From a bacterium (GTDB taxonomy: Bacteria; Vulcanimicrobiota; Xenobia; Xenobiales; JADMJV01), in the NCBI GenBank assembly GCA_018780265.1, contig JADMJV010000096.1, positions 8,247-72,246 on the forward strand: DNA of 64,000 nt, read 5' to 3'. Positions 45,573 to 53,948 of the stretch are shown here, in pieces. Made by a program: the position numbers and the translations under genes. The notes under the pieces were generated by a model. That model saw nothing but the letters and a program-made list of their open reading frames with translations, made no database searches and was not told the origin of the DNA. Each line of letters starts with the position of its first letter. Within the stretch, counting starts at the first letter, position 1.

Positions 45573-45884
45573 ATGGCTAAACAACGTATTCGTATCAAGC
45601 TGAAGGCTTATGATCACGTGATTCTCGACGAGTCGTCCGAGAAAATCGTGCAGATTGCCCGCCAAACGGGCGCCAATATCTCGGGTCCAGTGCCCCTACC
45701 TACCGAAAAGAATCGCTACTGCGTGTTGCGCTCTCCCCACGTAGACAAGAAGTCCCGTGAGCACTTTGAGGTGCGCACCCACAAGCGCCTCATCGATATC
45801 TACTTCGATCCCCAGCAAAAGACCATCGAGCAATTGATGAAGGTAGACCTCCCTGCTGGCGTTGACATCGAAATCAAGGGCTAA
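45573..45884 (+). CDS. rpsJ: ribosomal protein S10
   Basis: The protein has 103 residues, standard. IRIKLKAYDHVILDESSEK and PLPTEKNRYCVLRSPHVDKK are diagnostic; S10 (NusE) also takes part in antitermination with NusB. The ATG follows CTGGAGGAAAC. In most bacteria rplC follows at once; here a terminator and about 3.5 kb of unrelated genes intervene. Confidence 0.98.
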   Translation: MAKQRIRIKLKAYDHVILDESSEKIVQIARQTGANISGPVPLPTEKNRYCVLRSPHVDKKSREHFEVRTHKRLIDIYFDPQQKTIEQLMKVDLPAGVDIEIKG

Positions 45885-45904
45885 ACCACAGCGATTCCGA
45901 GTCA

Positions 45905-46207
45905 ATGCGGAAGCCTCTCAAGGGGCTTCCGTTTGCTTTTCAAGAACCCGGAGAGAATGTGTTGGCCAGGCGTGCCGCCAACTCAATCGTGCTCGACACT
46001 CAACCTGGAACCGACTTATGCTGTGGCTTGGCAGGCAGACTTTATGCCTTAATTCGAGTATTTCGCGAGACGTCCGATGACCGGCTTAGAACGCTGGCCT
46101 TCGAAATGGCTCTAGACGGGTTGCGGTGGGCTAGTCTAGTGCTCGCTTGCAGTGACCTTCTCCAAGAGGATCGTCGTGAAATGCCGTTCGTAGGAGGTCA
46201 ACCTTGA
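45905..46207 (+). pseudogene. LanC-like domain C-terminal remnant
   Basis: The frame runs about 100 codons without a clear start signal, beginning inside the rpsJ terminator. TDLCCGLAGRLYALIRVFRETSD strongly recalls the C-terminal CCGLAGRAYALLxLYRxTG helix of LanC-like proteins (often fused to Ser/Thr kinases), and the last residues ACSDLLQEDRREMPF recall the family's final helix and MPxFE end. Most of the domain, including zinc ligands, is missing. AT-richer base use than its neighbours suggests transfer followed by decay. It ends where the next gene starts. Confidence 0.45.
45908..45940 (+). terminator. terminator after rpsJ
   Basis: CGGAAGCC pairs with GGCTTCCG (8 bp), followed by TTTGCTTTT. 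It ends the str operon plus rpsJ. Confidence 0.75.
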
Positions 46208-47508
46208 AGTTCACTCTGAAAGTCGCAACCGCTATACTTTTCCTGTCGATGCTCTGGCGAGTGGGTCTGGCAGATGAAGGGGTAGTGGACCTCTCCGGTC
46301 AGTGTTGGGAGTTGCGTCGCCTGAATTCCGAGGGGCACTACCGGGAGGCTGAAGCACAAGCCCGAGTCATTCTGACCGCTCCTGTCCACCGCCTACAATT
46401 CTACCGATTGAATGTGCTTTTGCATCTTTACGCAGCCTTAGGTAGGCAGGGCAAAGGCGGAAGCGCCCAAGCAGCCTACTGCGATTTCGTGGAAGAGGCA
46501 AAGCTGCGGGGCAAGAATCAGCCGGAAGTCGTCTCACAAATGATCGAGTTGCGACGTCTGGACGACAAGGAGGCCTCAGAACTGTCCCCATTTGCTCTAA
46601 AGTCGACAGAGACATTAGAGTGTGGTGAGCAACCGACCAGCGACCACGTCAAACTGGACCGGATTATTGATTATTGTAGGGACACCGGCGCTGACAGCGT
46701 GATAATCATTCAAAACGGCCGACCAGTTGCGAGTTGGAAGTCAAAATACTATAAAGTGCCTGTGGCGACCATGTCTAGCGTGAAGAGCATCACCGCTTTG
46801 TTGGTCGGCATTGCAATTGAAAGGGGTTTACTCAAAGAAGAGGCTCGAGTCGGCGATTTCTTTCCCGACTGGAACTCCGGCTTACGATCTAGTGTAACCG
46901 TGAAGTCCTTGTTGACCATGTCGGCCGGGCTAGACAAGATGAAGTTGGGTCTAGCCATGGCGTCAGCGTCTTCTGGAATCAATGATTTTGTTCTCCACCT
47001 GACTCCGTCGTGGGAAGCAAATTCCAGGTGGTGCTACAGCAACGAGGGAGTTCAGTTGCTTTGCCCAATTCTTGAGGCAGCTACCGGTGAGTCGATAGCC
47101 AAGTTTGCCGAGAAAAACTTGTTCGGACCCATGGGACTCGAGCACACCCGACTGGCGGCGCAGGGCACGGACGGAAAACTCTATGCTGATGCGCAAACGA
47201 CTATCGAAGAATTCTCGAGCTTCGGACAGTTGATTCTAGATGGCGGGCGGGTGAACGGCCATCAGTTGATCTCGCAAGCTTGGATAGAAAAGATGCTAAC
47301 CCCGTGTCCTCTTAACCCGCAATACGGATATCTTTGGTGGCTTCTGCCCGAGGGAGAAGGATATGCTATGCAAGGGTATCTCAATACTTCATGCTGGGTC
47401 TTGCCCGAGCGCAACCTGGTGATCGCACGAACTCAGAAAGCTCCCTATATTCACGTGAGGCGAGAATTTCAGTTCCACGAGTTGCGCGATCTGCTAACGG
47501 AAATCTGA
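46204..47508 (+). CDS. serine hydrolase, beta-lactamase class C family, exported
   Basis: The protein has 434 residues. TTG start with a strong AGGAGGT site 5-6 bases upstream. It has a signal peptide (VATAILFLSMLWRVGLA), a helical TPR-like region (about 40-130), then a class C/penicillin-binding-like serine hydrolase domain: SSVK (SxxK) in ATMSSVKSITALLVG and YSN in RWCYSNEGVQLL. Hydrolysis of a peptide, ester or peptidoglycan substrate in the periplasm is inferred. Base composition is visibly AT-richer than flanking ribosomal genes, which suggests horizontal transfer. It is wedged into the S10 operon between two gene remnants. Confidence 0.85.
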   Translation: MKFTLKVATAILFLSMLWRVGLADEGVVDLSGQCWELRRLNSEGHYREAEAQARVILTAPVHRLQFYRLNVLLHLYAALGRQGKGGSAQAAYCDFVEEAKLRGKNQPEVVSQMIELRRLDDKEASELSPFALKSTETLECGEQPTSDHVKLDRIIDYCRDTGADSVIIIQNGRPVASWKSKYYKVPVATMSSVKSITALLVGIAIERGLLKEEARVGDFFPDWNSGLRSSVTVKSLLTMSAGLDKMKLGLAMASASSGINDFVLHLTPSWEANSRWCYSNEGVQLLCPILEAATGESIAKFAEKNLFGPMGLEHTRLAAQGTDGKLYADAQTTIEEFSSFGQLILDGGRVNGHQLISQAWIEKMLTPCPLNPQYGYLWWLLPEGEGYAMQGYLNTSCWVLPERNLVIARTQKAPYIHVRREFQFHELRDLLTEI

Positions 47509-47524
47509 TCGTGGTCCGGCTCAG

Positions 47525-47989
47525 CCAAGATCTATTGCAGATGGGACACAGTTTTCCGGACGCCCGCCCATCCTCGACGAACTCGGCCTGGAGGCCGCCA
47601 TTGACTGGCTGCTCCAAGAAAACTGCGGCCTCAATGGCATTCCCTGGACCTTTACGCCTGCCGATCAGCCTCTGTGCCTCGACTCCCAAACCCGAGTGAC
47701 CCTCTTTCGGCTTTGCCAGGAAGCGGTGGGACTACTCCTTCAAGATGCCGAGTCGTTGCAAGTCAACCTGAGCCGAACCTCCACCGAAATGGGCTTAAGT
47801 GTCTCGGCCCACCGCCAGACCACCGTCGCCAAGAACGGTCAGTTGCTGGCCATCCAGGACCTGACCAAACTGTTAGGAGGAACGTTGCAAGTGGTAACCG
47901 ACCCGCCCTCAGCGACCCTCGTGCGGGCGACCTTGCCCATCACCCGACCCAGCCAGGACGACCGCCGCGTCCCCCCTCATTGGGCCTGA
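47525..47989 (+). pseudogene. sensor histidine kinase C-terminal remnant (NarX/DegS type)
   Basis: In one frame the sequence reads GRPPILDELGLEAAIDWLLQ, the end of a HisKA_3 dimerisation domain, then TLFRLCQEAVGLLLQDAESL and a degenerate ATPase tail with GGTLQVVTDPP. The phospho-acceptor His helix and any sensor are missing, the ATP-lid Gly motifs are partly lost, and no start codon with a binding site precedes it; the frame is closed by a stop inside the hydrolase gene. It is probably a headless remnant of a two-component kinase. Confidence 0.6.
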
Positions 47990-48738
47990 CCGCCATATAG
48001 CTGCATGGCGGGGACGGTAGCGGAATACACCCCGTGAGTAGCCCGGGCCATCTCTTCGGCCGACCAATCGGGGTGCTGCTTGGCCAACGCCAGCAGCGAC
48101 TCATGAGCCACCTGGTTGGTGGTAATCGGCACGGGCGAAGCCACAATATATTCGCTGACCTCTCGAAGCCTATCCACCACAGCCGGTTGCCCCATAGAAC
48201 AGGCCTCCAGAGCCAGCAGAGAAATCTCCTGCCCGGTCGCCTCCTCCGCCTCGCGGATGGCATGACGAAAATCGTCCACACTCATGCGCTGCCCGCGGCT
48301 ATCGCTGAGCAGGCCCGCCTCGCCCGCGCCGTGACTCGACACAAAAAGAGCGTATTTCTGGGCCGGGTAGGCCTGCATCGACTGAACCAGAAAATCGCGA
48401 AGATGACGCCAATCACTGGGGCGAGTCTGATCTGCTGAGCCAATCAGGGGAGAACTGGACTCGGCCGCACTATCTTGCTGGCGCACTTCAAAGGTCTTTT
48501 GGCCACGCCAATTGGTAGCGCTGGCAATAGGGCTCGACCCACCCACCAACCTGGACAGCAAAGACTTAAGGCTCCACTCAGGCTGGCCGCGATAGAGGCT
48601 GGCCACCACCTGCACCTGGTCCGAGCTGCCCTCGGCGTGCAAACGGGCCAGATTGGCCGTCACCGACTCGCGCAGGTTGTTATCCCCGTTGAGATAGTGC
48701 AGAAAGGTCCATTGCCGTTGAGGCGCGCCGATATTCAC
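47977..48738 (-). CDS. clostripain-like cysteine protease (family C11)
   Basis: The protein has 253 residues. WTFLHYLNGDNNL is the family's opening strand, the catalytic His is in FVSSHGAG, and the Cys in LALEACSMGQPAV (family D/EACxM). Length is short compared with clostripain, and no signal peptide is seen, so it may act in the cytoplasm. Start GTG has only a weak site. It overlaps the end of the kinase remnant on the other strand, and pairs with the glycine-zipper gene upstream on the same strand. Confidence 0.8.
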   Translation of the reverse strand: MNIGAPQRQWTFLHYLNGDNNLRESVTANLARLHAEGSSDQVQVVASLYRGQPEWSLKSLLSRLVGGSSPIASATNWRGQKTFEVRQQDSAAESSSPLIGSADQTRPSDWRHLRDFLVQSMQAYPAQKYALFVSSHGAGEAGLLSDSRGQRMSVDDFRHAIREAEEATGQEISLLALEACSMGQPAVVDRLREVSEYIVASPVPITTNQVAHESLLALAKQHPDWSAEEMARATHGVYSATVPAMQLYGGQAQ

Positions 48739-48784
48739 CCTTGCAGGATAGTCTCAGCCCCTGAAAATTCCTGGAAACCGATAA

Positions 48785-49105
48785 CTAGTCGCCCGCGCCC
48801 ATTTTAGCGCCTATAGCGGCACCTGCCAGACCGCATCCGATCAGGCCAATCGTGACGCCCAGAATGGGATGACCAAAATAGTTGCCGATGGCCGTTCCGC
48901 CAATACCGCCAACCACGGCCCCGCCCGCAAAACCAACGCCGGCTCCGATCATTCCGCCGAGCATCTTGCCCATAAGCTGACCGTCAAACATCTCTTCCTT
49001 CTGACCCGAGATGGAAACCAGATCTTCGGGCCTGCCGGGCTGAAAGCCCGTCCCGCGGCCGCTCAAAGACCGACCGACCTGAGGTGAATAAGATTGAATC
49101 TGCAT
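48785..49105 (-). CDS. glycine-zipper protein
   Basis: The protein has 106 residues; ATG at 49105 follows GAGGGAG. The C-terminal half is a glycine zipper: GKMLGGMIGAGVGFAGGAVV, then GGIGGTAIGNYFG and GLIGCGLAGAAIGAKMGAGD, like Gly-zipper OmpA-type or toxin-like membrane helices. The N-terminus is Gln/Ser-rich and polar with no signal peptide. Placed 46 bases upstream of the C11 protease gene. A membrane-inserting partner of the protease is possible but unproven. Confidence 0.65.
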   Translation of the reverse strand: MQIQSYSPQVGRSLSGRGTGFQPGRPEDLVSISGQKEEMFDGQLMGKMLGGMIGAGVGFAGGAVVGGIGGTAIGNYFGHPILGVTIGLIGCGLAGAAIGAKMGAGD

Positions 49106-49214
49106 GACTGCTCCCTCTGACGGGCCTGACCGGCACGTTCTGTAATATTGTGTAACCAAACTACCAGAAGCGGCCTGAAAAGACCCTGAAGACCTTAAAA
49201 AATCGAACAAAGGG

Positions 49215-49243
49215 TTGACAGACGGGCCAAATCCTCATAAATT
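49215..49243 (+). promoter_or_regulatory. promoter before rplC, TTGACA-17-TAAATT
   Basis: TTGACA (49215-49220) and TAAATT (49238-49243) are 17 bases apart. It restarts transcription of the S10/spc cluster after the inserted block. Confidence 0.8.
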
Positions 49244-49279
49244 AGTCGCTCGGCATACGCGCAAGCGGGACCGACTAAG

Positions 49280-49330
49280 CCGGCGAACCTCGCCGGTATA
49301 GAAAAGGGGCTGTCCACCGAACAGCCCCTT
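49280..49330 (+). promoter_or_regulatory. two-hairpin leader of the rplC operon
   Basis: CCGGCG-AACCT-CGCCGG (49280-49296) and AAGGGGCTGT-CCACCGA-ACAGCCCCTT (49304-49330) lie in the 5' leader 85 bases before rplC. Position suggests a ribosomal-protein autoregulatory leader or attenuator; no match to a named leader can be made by eye. Confidence 0.55.
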
Positions 49331-49415
49331 AAGCGCGTTCCCCACCTTTGGGAAATGTAGCACTGGCGCCGCTAGGCACTTTGGCAGTCCTATGCGTCAT
49401 TTCGAGGGATAACAT

Positions 49416-50042
49416 ATGAAAGCCATTCTAGGTAAGAAGATTGGGATGACCCAGATCTTCGACCCCACCGGCAACGCCGTGCCCGTCACGGTTTTGGAGG
49501 TAGGTCCCTGTCCGGTCATCCAACGGAAAACCCAAGAGAACGACGGCTATCTGGCCGTCCAGTTGGGCTTTGAAGAAATCGGCGAAGCCCGCGCCAAGAA
49601 GATCGTCACCAAGCCACGCCGCCAGCACTTTGGCAAGTATGGCAAGCCGATCTTCCGCTACCTCAAAGAGGTGCGAGTTGATAACCTCGAAGCCTTCGGT
49701 GACCAGGTCACCGTCAACATCTTCGACGGCGTCACCAAGGTCGATGTGATTGGAACCTCCAAAGGCAAGGGATTCCAGGGCTGTATGAAGCGTCACAACT
49801 TCAACGGCGGCCCGGCCGGTCACGGCTCCAAGGTTCACCGCCGTCCTGCCTCCACCGGCACCACCCAGATGGGTAGCTTGCCTGGCGGCAAAAAGCCCGG
49901 TCAAATGGGCAACGCCCGCGTCACGGCTCTGGGACTCACCATAGTCCGCCTCGACGCTGAGCGCAATCTCCTGCTCGTCAAAGGCTCCGTACCCGGCCCC
50001 AATGGTCGTCTGGTTACGGTCCGCGAGTCGGGCCGCAAGTAA
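49416..50042 (+). CDS. rplC: ribosomal protein L3
   Basis: The protein has 208 residues, usual length. KAILGKKIGMTQIFDPTGNA and GHGSKVHRRPASTG then GGKKPGQMGNARVT are diagnostic of L3, which reaches the peptidyl-transferase centre. The ATG follows CGAGGGATAAC. It opens the resumed S10 cluster. Confidence 0.98.
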   Translation: MKAILGKKIGMTQIFDPTGNAVPVTVLEVGPCPVIQRKTQENDGYLAVQLGFEEIGEARAKKIVTKPRRQHFGKYGKPIFRYLKEVRVDNLEAFGDQVTVNIFDGVTKVDVIGTSKGKGFQGCMKRHNFNGGPAGHGSKVHRRPASTGTTQMGSLPGGKKPGQMGNARVTALGLTIVRLDAERNLLLVKGSVPGPNGRLVTVRESGRK

Positions 50043-50055
50043 GGAGACGACGCAA

Positions 50056-50697
50056 ATGCCTAAACTTCCACTCGTTGATATGGCCGGCAAAGTCGTCGGT
50101 GACATCGAACTCAAAGACGGCGTCTTCAATGCCGACTACAAGGAATCTCTGATTCACCAAATTTACGTAGGACTGATGGCCAACAAGCGCCACGGTACCC
50201 ACGACACCAAGGGTAAGGGCGAAGTGCGCGGCGGCGGCAAAAAGCCGTGGCGTCAAAAAGGTACCGGCAATGCCCGTCACGGCAGCCGACGCTCCCCTAT
50301 CTGGAAGGGTGGCGGAGTCACCTTTGGCCCCACCCCCCGCAAATACACCCAGGTATTGCCCAAGACCATGCGTCACGCGGCCATGCGCTCGGCCCTCAGC
50401 CAACGCGTTCGCGAATCCAACTTCACCGCCCTCAGCGAAGTGAAGCTGGACGGCTACAAGACCAGGCCCATTGTCGAGATGCTCAAGCAACTCACCCAGG
50501 ATGACCACTCGGTCAGCACTTCCCACACCCTGATCCTCATCGGAAGTCAGGACAAAGTGGTCATGAAGTCAGCCGCTAACATCCCCGGTGTGGAAGTGAT
50601 TGTGGCCGACCTCGTCAATGTCGTCCACATCGTCAACAGCAAGCGCATCCTGGCCACCAAGGACGCCATCAAGAAATTGGAGGAAGTTCTCTCGTGA
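50056..50697 (+). CDS. rplD: ribosomal protein L4
   Basis: The protein has 213 residues. RGGGKKPWRQKGTGNARHGS is the L4 tunnel-loop signature. ATG at 50056 follows AAGGAGACGACG; it is preferred over an upstream in-frame GTG. In E. coli L4 represses the S10 operon. It overlaps rplW by 4 bases. Confidence 0.97.
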   Translation: MPKLPLVDMAGKVVGDIELKDGVFNADYKESLIHQIYVGLMANKRHGTHDTKGKGEVRGGGKKPWRQKGTGNARHGSRRSPIWKGGGVTFGPTPRKYTQVLPKTMRHAAMRSALSQRVRESNFTALSEVKLDGYKTRPIVEMLKQLTQDDHSVSTSHTLILIGSQDKVVMKSAANIPGVEVIVADLVNVVHIVNSKRILATKDAIKKLEEVLS

Positions 50698-51038
50698 GCC
50701 GCCCTGCAAAACCCGTATCCAGCGTCGCCGATCTCAAGTGGATGACTGCCCATGACATCATCCGCAAGCCGATCGTGACGGAACAATCGATGAATCTGTC
50801 GGCCGAAAACAAGTACACCTTCGAAGTGAACTTGCGCGCCAACAAGATCGAGATTCGCAATGCCATCCAGGACATCTTCAAGGTGAAGGTGACCAAAGTC
50901 ACTACCAGCATTCTGCCCGGCAAAGTGAAACGCCGCGGTAAAGTGGTGGGCACTACCTCGGAACGCAAGCGGGCCGTGGTAACTCTCGCCGAGGGGCATC
51001 AGATTCAAATCGACAACCGCCCCTTGTTTGAGGTCTAA
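50694..51038 (+). CDS. rplW: ribosomal protein L23
   Basis: The protein has 114 residues. The IIRKPIVTEQSMNLSAENKY segment and the NLRANKIEIRNAIQDIFKVK core identify L23, the docking site for trigger factor and SRP at the tunnel exit. The N-terminus is about 15 residues longer than usual. GTG start overlapping the rplD stop. Confidence 0.96.
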   Translation: MSRPAKPVSSVADLKWMTAHDIIRKPIVTEQSMNLSAENKYTFEVNLRANKIEIRNAIQDIFKVKVTKVTTSILPGKVKRRGKVVGTTSERKRAVVTLAEGHQIQIDNRPLFEV

Positions 51039-51098
51039 AGACAACCCACTACGCAAGTCCTGACAGGGCCACGCCCGAGGACAGAAAGGAACTCCAAG

Positions 51099-51923
51099 AT
51101 GGCAACAAGGAATTATAAACCGACCAGTCCCGGACGACGCTTCATGAGCGTGGCCACGTTTGCCGAAATTACCACTTCGGAACCGGAGCGCAGCCTGCTC
51201 ACCACGGTAAAGAAAACTGCCGGCCGCAACTCTCAGGGACGCGTCACAGCCCGCCATCGTGGCGGCGGACACCGTCGTCACTACCGAATTATCGATTGGA
51301 AGCGCACGAAAGACGGAGTCCCCGGCAAGGTCGCCACCATCGAGTATGATCCCAACCGCACCGCGTTCATCGCCCTGATTCATTACGCAGATGGCGACAA
51401 GCGCTACATCCTGGCGGCCGAAGGAATGAAAGTGGGCGATGCCGTCCACTCTGGCGAGGAGGCCGACATCAAAACCGGCAACAACTTGCCGGTCCGCAAG
51501 ATCCCTGTCGGCACCTTGCTCCACAACATCGAGCTCTACCCCGGCCGCGGCGCCCAGATGGTGCGCGCAGCCGGTGCATCCGCTCAATTGATGGCCAAAG
51601 ACGGCAACAAAGCTCTGCTGCGTCTGCCTTCTGGCGAAGTGCGTCAGGTCTCTCACGATTGCCGCGCCACCATCGGTCAGGTGGGCAATCTTGACAACGA
51701 AAACATCAGCGGCGGCAAGGCCGGGCGCTCACGCTGGCGGGGCATTCGTCCCCGTATCCGCGGTGTGGCCACCAACCCCTGCGATCACCCCCACGGTGGT
51801 GGTGAAGCTCGCTCTACTCCGGGCCGTGCCAGTTGCACTCCCTGGGGTAAGCCCGCACTGGGTTACAAGACCCGCAAAAAGAAGGCCAGTGACGCGTTGA
51901 TCGTGCGTCGGCGGAAAAAGTAG
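51099..51923 (+). CDS. rplB: ribosomal protein L2
   Basis: The protein has 274 residues, standard. The peptidyl-transferase-associated NPCDHPHGGGEA with the conserved His is present, as are RYILAAEGMKVGD and LLRLPSGEVR. ATG follows GAAAGGAA. A 60-base gap separates it from rplW. Confidence 0.98.
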   Translation: MATRNYKPTSPGRRFMSVATFAEITTSEPERSLLTTVKKTAGRNSQGRVTARHRGGGHRRHYRIIDWKRTKDGVPGKVATIEYDPNRTAFIALIHYADGDKRYILAAEGMKVGDAVHSGEEADIKTGNNLPVRKIPVGTLLHNIELYPGRGAQMVRAAGASAQLMAKDGNKALLRLPSGEVRQVSHDCRATIGQVGNLDNENISGGKAGRSRWRGIRPRIRGVATNPCDHPHGGGEARSTPGRASCTPWGKPALGYKTRKKKASDALIVRRRKK

Positions 51924-51934
51924 GAGGTTGAACC

Positions 51935-52219
51935 GTGTCTCGTTCCGTTAAAAAAGGCCCGTACATCGACTATGTTCTGCAAAAGAAAATCGATGCTATG
52001 AACGCCAAGAAAGAAAAGAAGGTCATCAAGACCTGGTCGCGTGCCGCCACCATCACCCCCGAGATGGTTGAGCACACGTTGGCCGTTCACGATGGACGCA
52101 AGCACGTGCCGATCTACGTCAATGAACAGATGGTAGGTCACAAGCTCGGCGAGTTCGCTCCCACCCGTCTCTATCGAGGCCATTCCGGCGGCAAAGCCGA
52201 GAAGAAAGGCAAGAGGTAG
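51935..52219 (+). CDS. rpsS: ribosomal protein S19
   Basis: The protein has 94 residues. SRSVKKGPYIDYVLQKKID and GHKLGEFAPTRLYRGHSG are diagnostic of S19 in the 30S head. GTG start behind TAGGAGG. Confidence 0.97.
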   Translation: MSRSVKKGPYIDYVLQKKIDAMNAKKEKKVIKTWSRAATITPEMVEHTLAVHDGRKHVPIYVNEQMVGHKLGEFAPTRLYRGHSGGKAEKKGKR

Positions 52220-52227
52220 TAGCAGCC

Positions 52228-52650
52228 GTGGCTCAGGAAGATCCCATCGTAAAGAAACCGAAGTCTAAGGCTCGCCCGCGCAAAGCTTTGCCTGTCTTTG
52301 AAGGTCCCGAAGTTCGGGCCGTAGCCAAATGGATCCGCACGGCGCCGCGCAAGCTGCGTCTGGTGGCCGATATGGTTCGCGGCAAGAAGGCCAGCGAAGC
52401 CGTTCACCTGCTTGAATTCACCAACAAGCGCGCCGCGCGCACGCTCAACAAAGTTCTCAAGTCGGCGATTGCCAACGCGGAGAACAACCACGAGTTGGCA
52501 ACTGAAAAGTTGGTGATCTCTCAACTCTACGTAGACCAGGGTCCCATGTTCAAGCGCTATCTGCCCAAATCGCGCGGCCGCGCCACTCCCGTGCTCAAGT
52601 ACGGAAGTCACATCACTGTAGTCGTGCGTCAACGTCAGGAGGGCATCTAA
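52228..52650 (+). CDS. rplV: ribosomal protein L22
   Basis: The protein has 140 residues, about 27 longer than E. coli L22 because of a basic, Lys/Pro-rich N-terminal extension. The core VRAVAKWIRTAPRKLRLVAD and the tunnel hairpin MFKRYLPKSRGRATPVLK are intact. GTG start; it ends one base before rpsC. Confidence 0.95.
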   Translation: MAQEDPIVKKPKSKARPRKALPVFEGPEVRAVAKWIRTAPRKLRLVADMVRGKKASEAVHLLEFTNKRAARTLNKVLKSAIANAENNHELATEKLVISQLYVDQGPMFKRYLPKSRGRATPVLKYGSHITVVVRQRQEGI

Positions 52651-52651
52651 T

Positions 52652-53305
52652 ATGGGTCAGAAGATTCATCCAATCGGACTTCGTCTGGGTATCATCCGTG
52701 GTTGGGATTCTCGCTGGTTCCAGGAGAAAAACCTGGCCGAATGGATTCGCGAGGACTTCCAAATCCGCAAATTTGTGCTGGCTCAGTACAGACACGCCAG
52801 CATCTCGCGCATCGAAATCGAGCGAGCCAACAAAGTGCATGTCATCATCAACACCGGCAAACCCGGTCTGGTGATCGGCAAGCGCGGATCGGGCATCGAA
52901 GACCTGCGCAAGAAGCTGGAAAAGCTGACGCAAAAGCCCATCAAGATCTCCGTCAAAGAGATCAAGCAGCCTGAGCTAGATGCCGAACTGGTCGCCCAGA
53001 ACATCTGCGAAGCGCTGGAGAAACGCGTGGCCTTCCGCCGCGCCATGAAGCAGTCGATGAGCAGAACCATGAAGGCCGGTGCTAAAGGCGTCAAGGTTCA
53101 GATCTCCGGCCGCTTAGGTGGCGCCGAAATCGCCCGCACCGAGCGTAATCACCAGGGCAAGGTGCCGCTGCACACGCTGCGCGCCGACATCGACTATTCA
53201 CTACATGAAGCACGCACTCCGGCCGGCCGCATCGGCGTTAAAGTCTGGGTGTATCGCGGCGAGATTCTGCCCCAACGGGCCGAAACCCCCGCTGAGACTC
53301 TCTAG
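52652..53305 (+). CDS. rpsC: ribosomal protein S3
   Basis: The protein has 217 residues. MGQKIHPIGLRLGIIRGWDS is the S3 opening; the KH domain GxxG loop is in GLVIGKRGSGIEDL. S3 lines the mRNA entry and has helicase activity. SD is AGGAGGG. Confidence 0.98.
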   Translation: MGQKIHPIGLRLGIIRGWDSRWFQEKNLAEWIREDFQIRKFVLAQYRHASISRIEIERANKVHVIINTGKPGLVIGKRGSGIEDLRKKLEKLTQKPIKISVKEIKQPELDAELVAQNICEALEKRVAFRRAMKQSMSRTMKAGAKGVKVQISGRLGGAEIARTERNHQGKVPLHTLRADIDYSLHEARTPAGRIGVKVWVYRGEILPQRAETPAETL

Positions 53306-53313
53306 GAGGACCC

Positions 53314-53742
53314 ATGCTAAGCCCCAAGCGAGTAAAACATCGCAAAGTTCATCGCGGCCGTATGAAAGGCAAGTCACACCGTGGCAGCACGGTTTTCTTC
53401 GGTCAGTTCGCCCTCCAGTCGATGGAGCCGTGCTGGCTGACCGCCCGCCAAATCGAAGCCGCTCGTATCGCAATGACCCGCTACATCAAACGTGGCGGTA
53501 AGGTATGGATTCGTGTCTTCCCCGACAAGTCCGTGACCAAGAAGCCAGCCGAAACTCGAATGGGTTCCGGCAAGGGTTCTCCGGAATTCTGGGTAGCCGT
53601 CATTCGACCCGGCCGCATCATGTTTGAAATCGCGGGCGTTTCCGAGGAAGCCGCGCGCGAGGCCATGCGCCTGGCTGCTAACAAACTGCCTATGAAGACG
53701 CGCTTCATGGTTCGTGAAGAACTAGGAGGTGACCAGTCATGA
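53314..53742 (+). CDS. rplP: ribosomal protein L16
   Basis: The protein has 142 residues. MLSPKRVKHRKVHRGRMKG and RVFPDKSVTKKPAETRMGSG are diagnostic. It contacts the A-site tRNA. ATG behind TAGGAGG; its end overlaps rpmC by 4 bases. Confidence 0.98.
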   Translation: MLSPKRVKHRKVHRGRMKGKSHRGSTVFFGQFALQSMEPCWLTARQIEAARIAMTRYIKRGGKVWIRVFPDKSVTKKPAETRMGSGKGSPEFWVAVIRPGRIMFEIAGVSEEAAREAMRLAANKLPMKTRFMVREELGGDQS

Positions 53743-53948
53743 AACTGAACGACTTCAAAAAGAACTTGCGCAGCAAGGACAAGGGCCAACTGCGGGACGA
53801 GTTGATCCAGACCAAGCAAGAGCTGTTTAATCTCCGCTTTATGCTGGCCACTGGCGGCTCCAACAACAATGCCGAAGTCCACCGCGTCAAAAAAGAAATC
53901 GCTCGTATCCACACGATTCTGCGCGAAAAGGAGCTCACCAATGAGTGA
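53739..53948 (+). CDS. rpmC: ribosomal protein L29
   Basis: The protein has 69 residues; LRDELIQTKQELFNLRFMLA and the late RVKKEIARIHTILREKE identify L29 at the tunnel exit. ATG overlaps the rplP stop (ATGA). Confidence 0.95.
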   Translation: MKLNDFKKNLRSKDKGQLRDELIQTKQELFNLRFMLATGGSNNNAEVHRVKKEIARIHTILREKELTNE

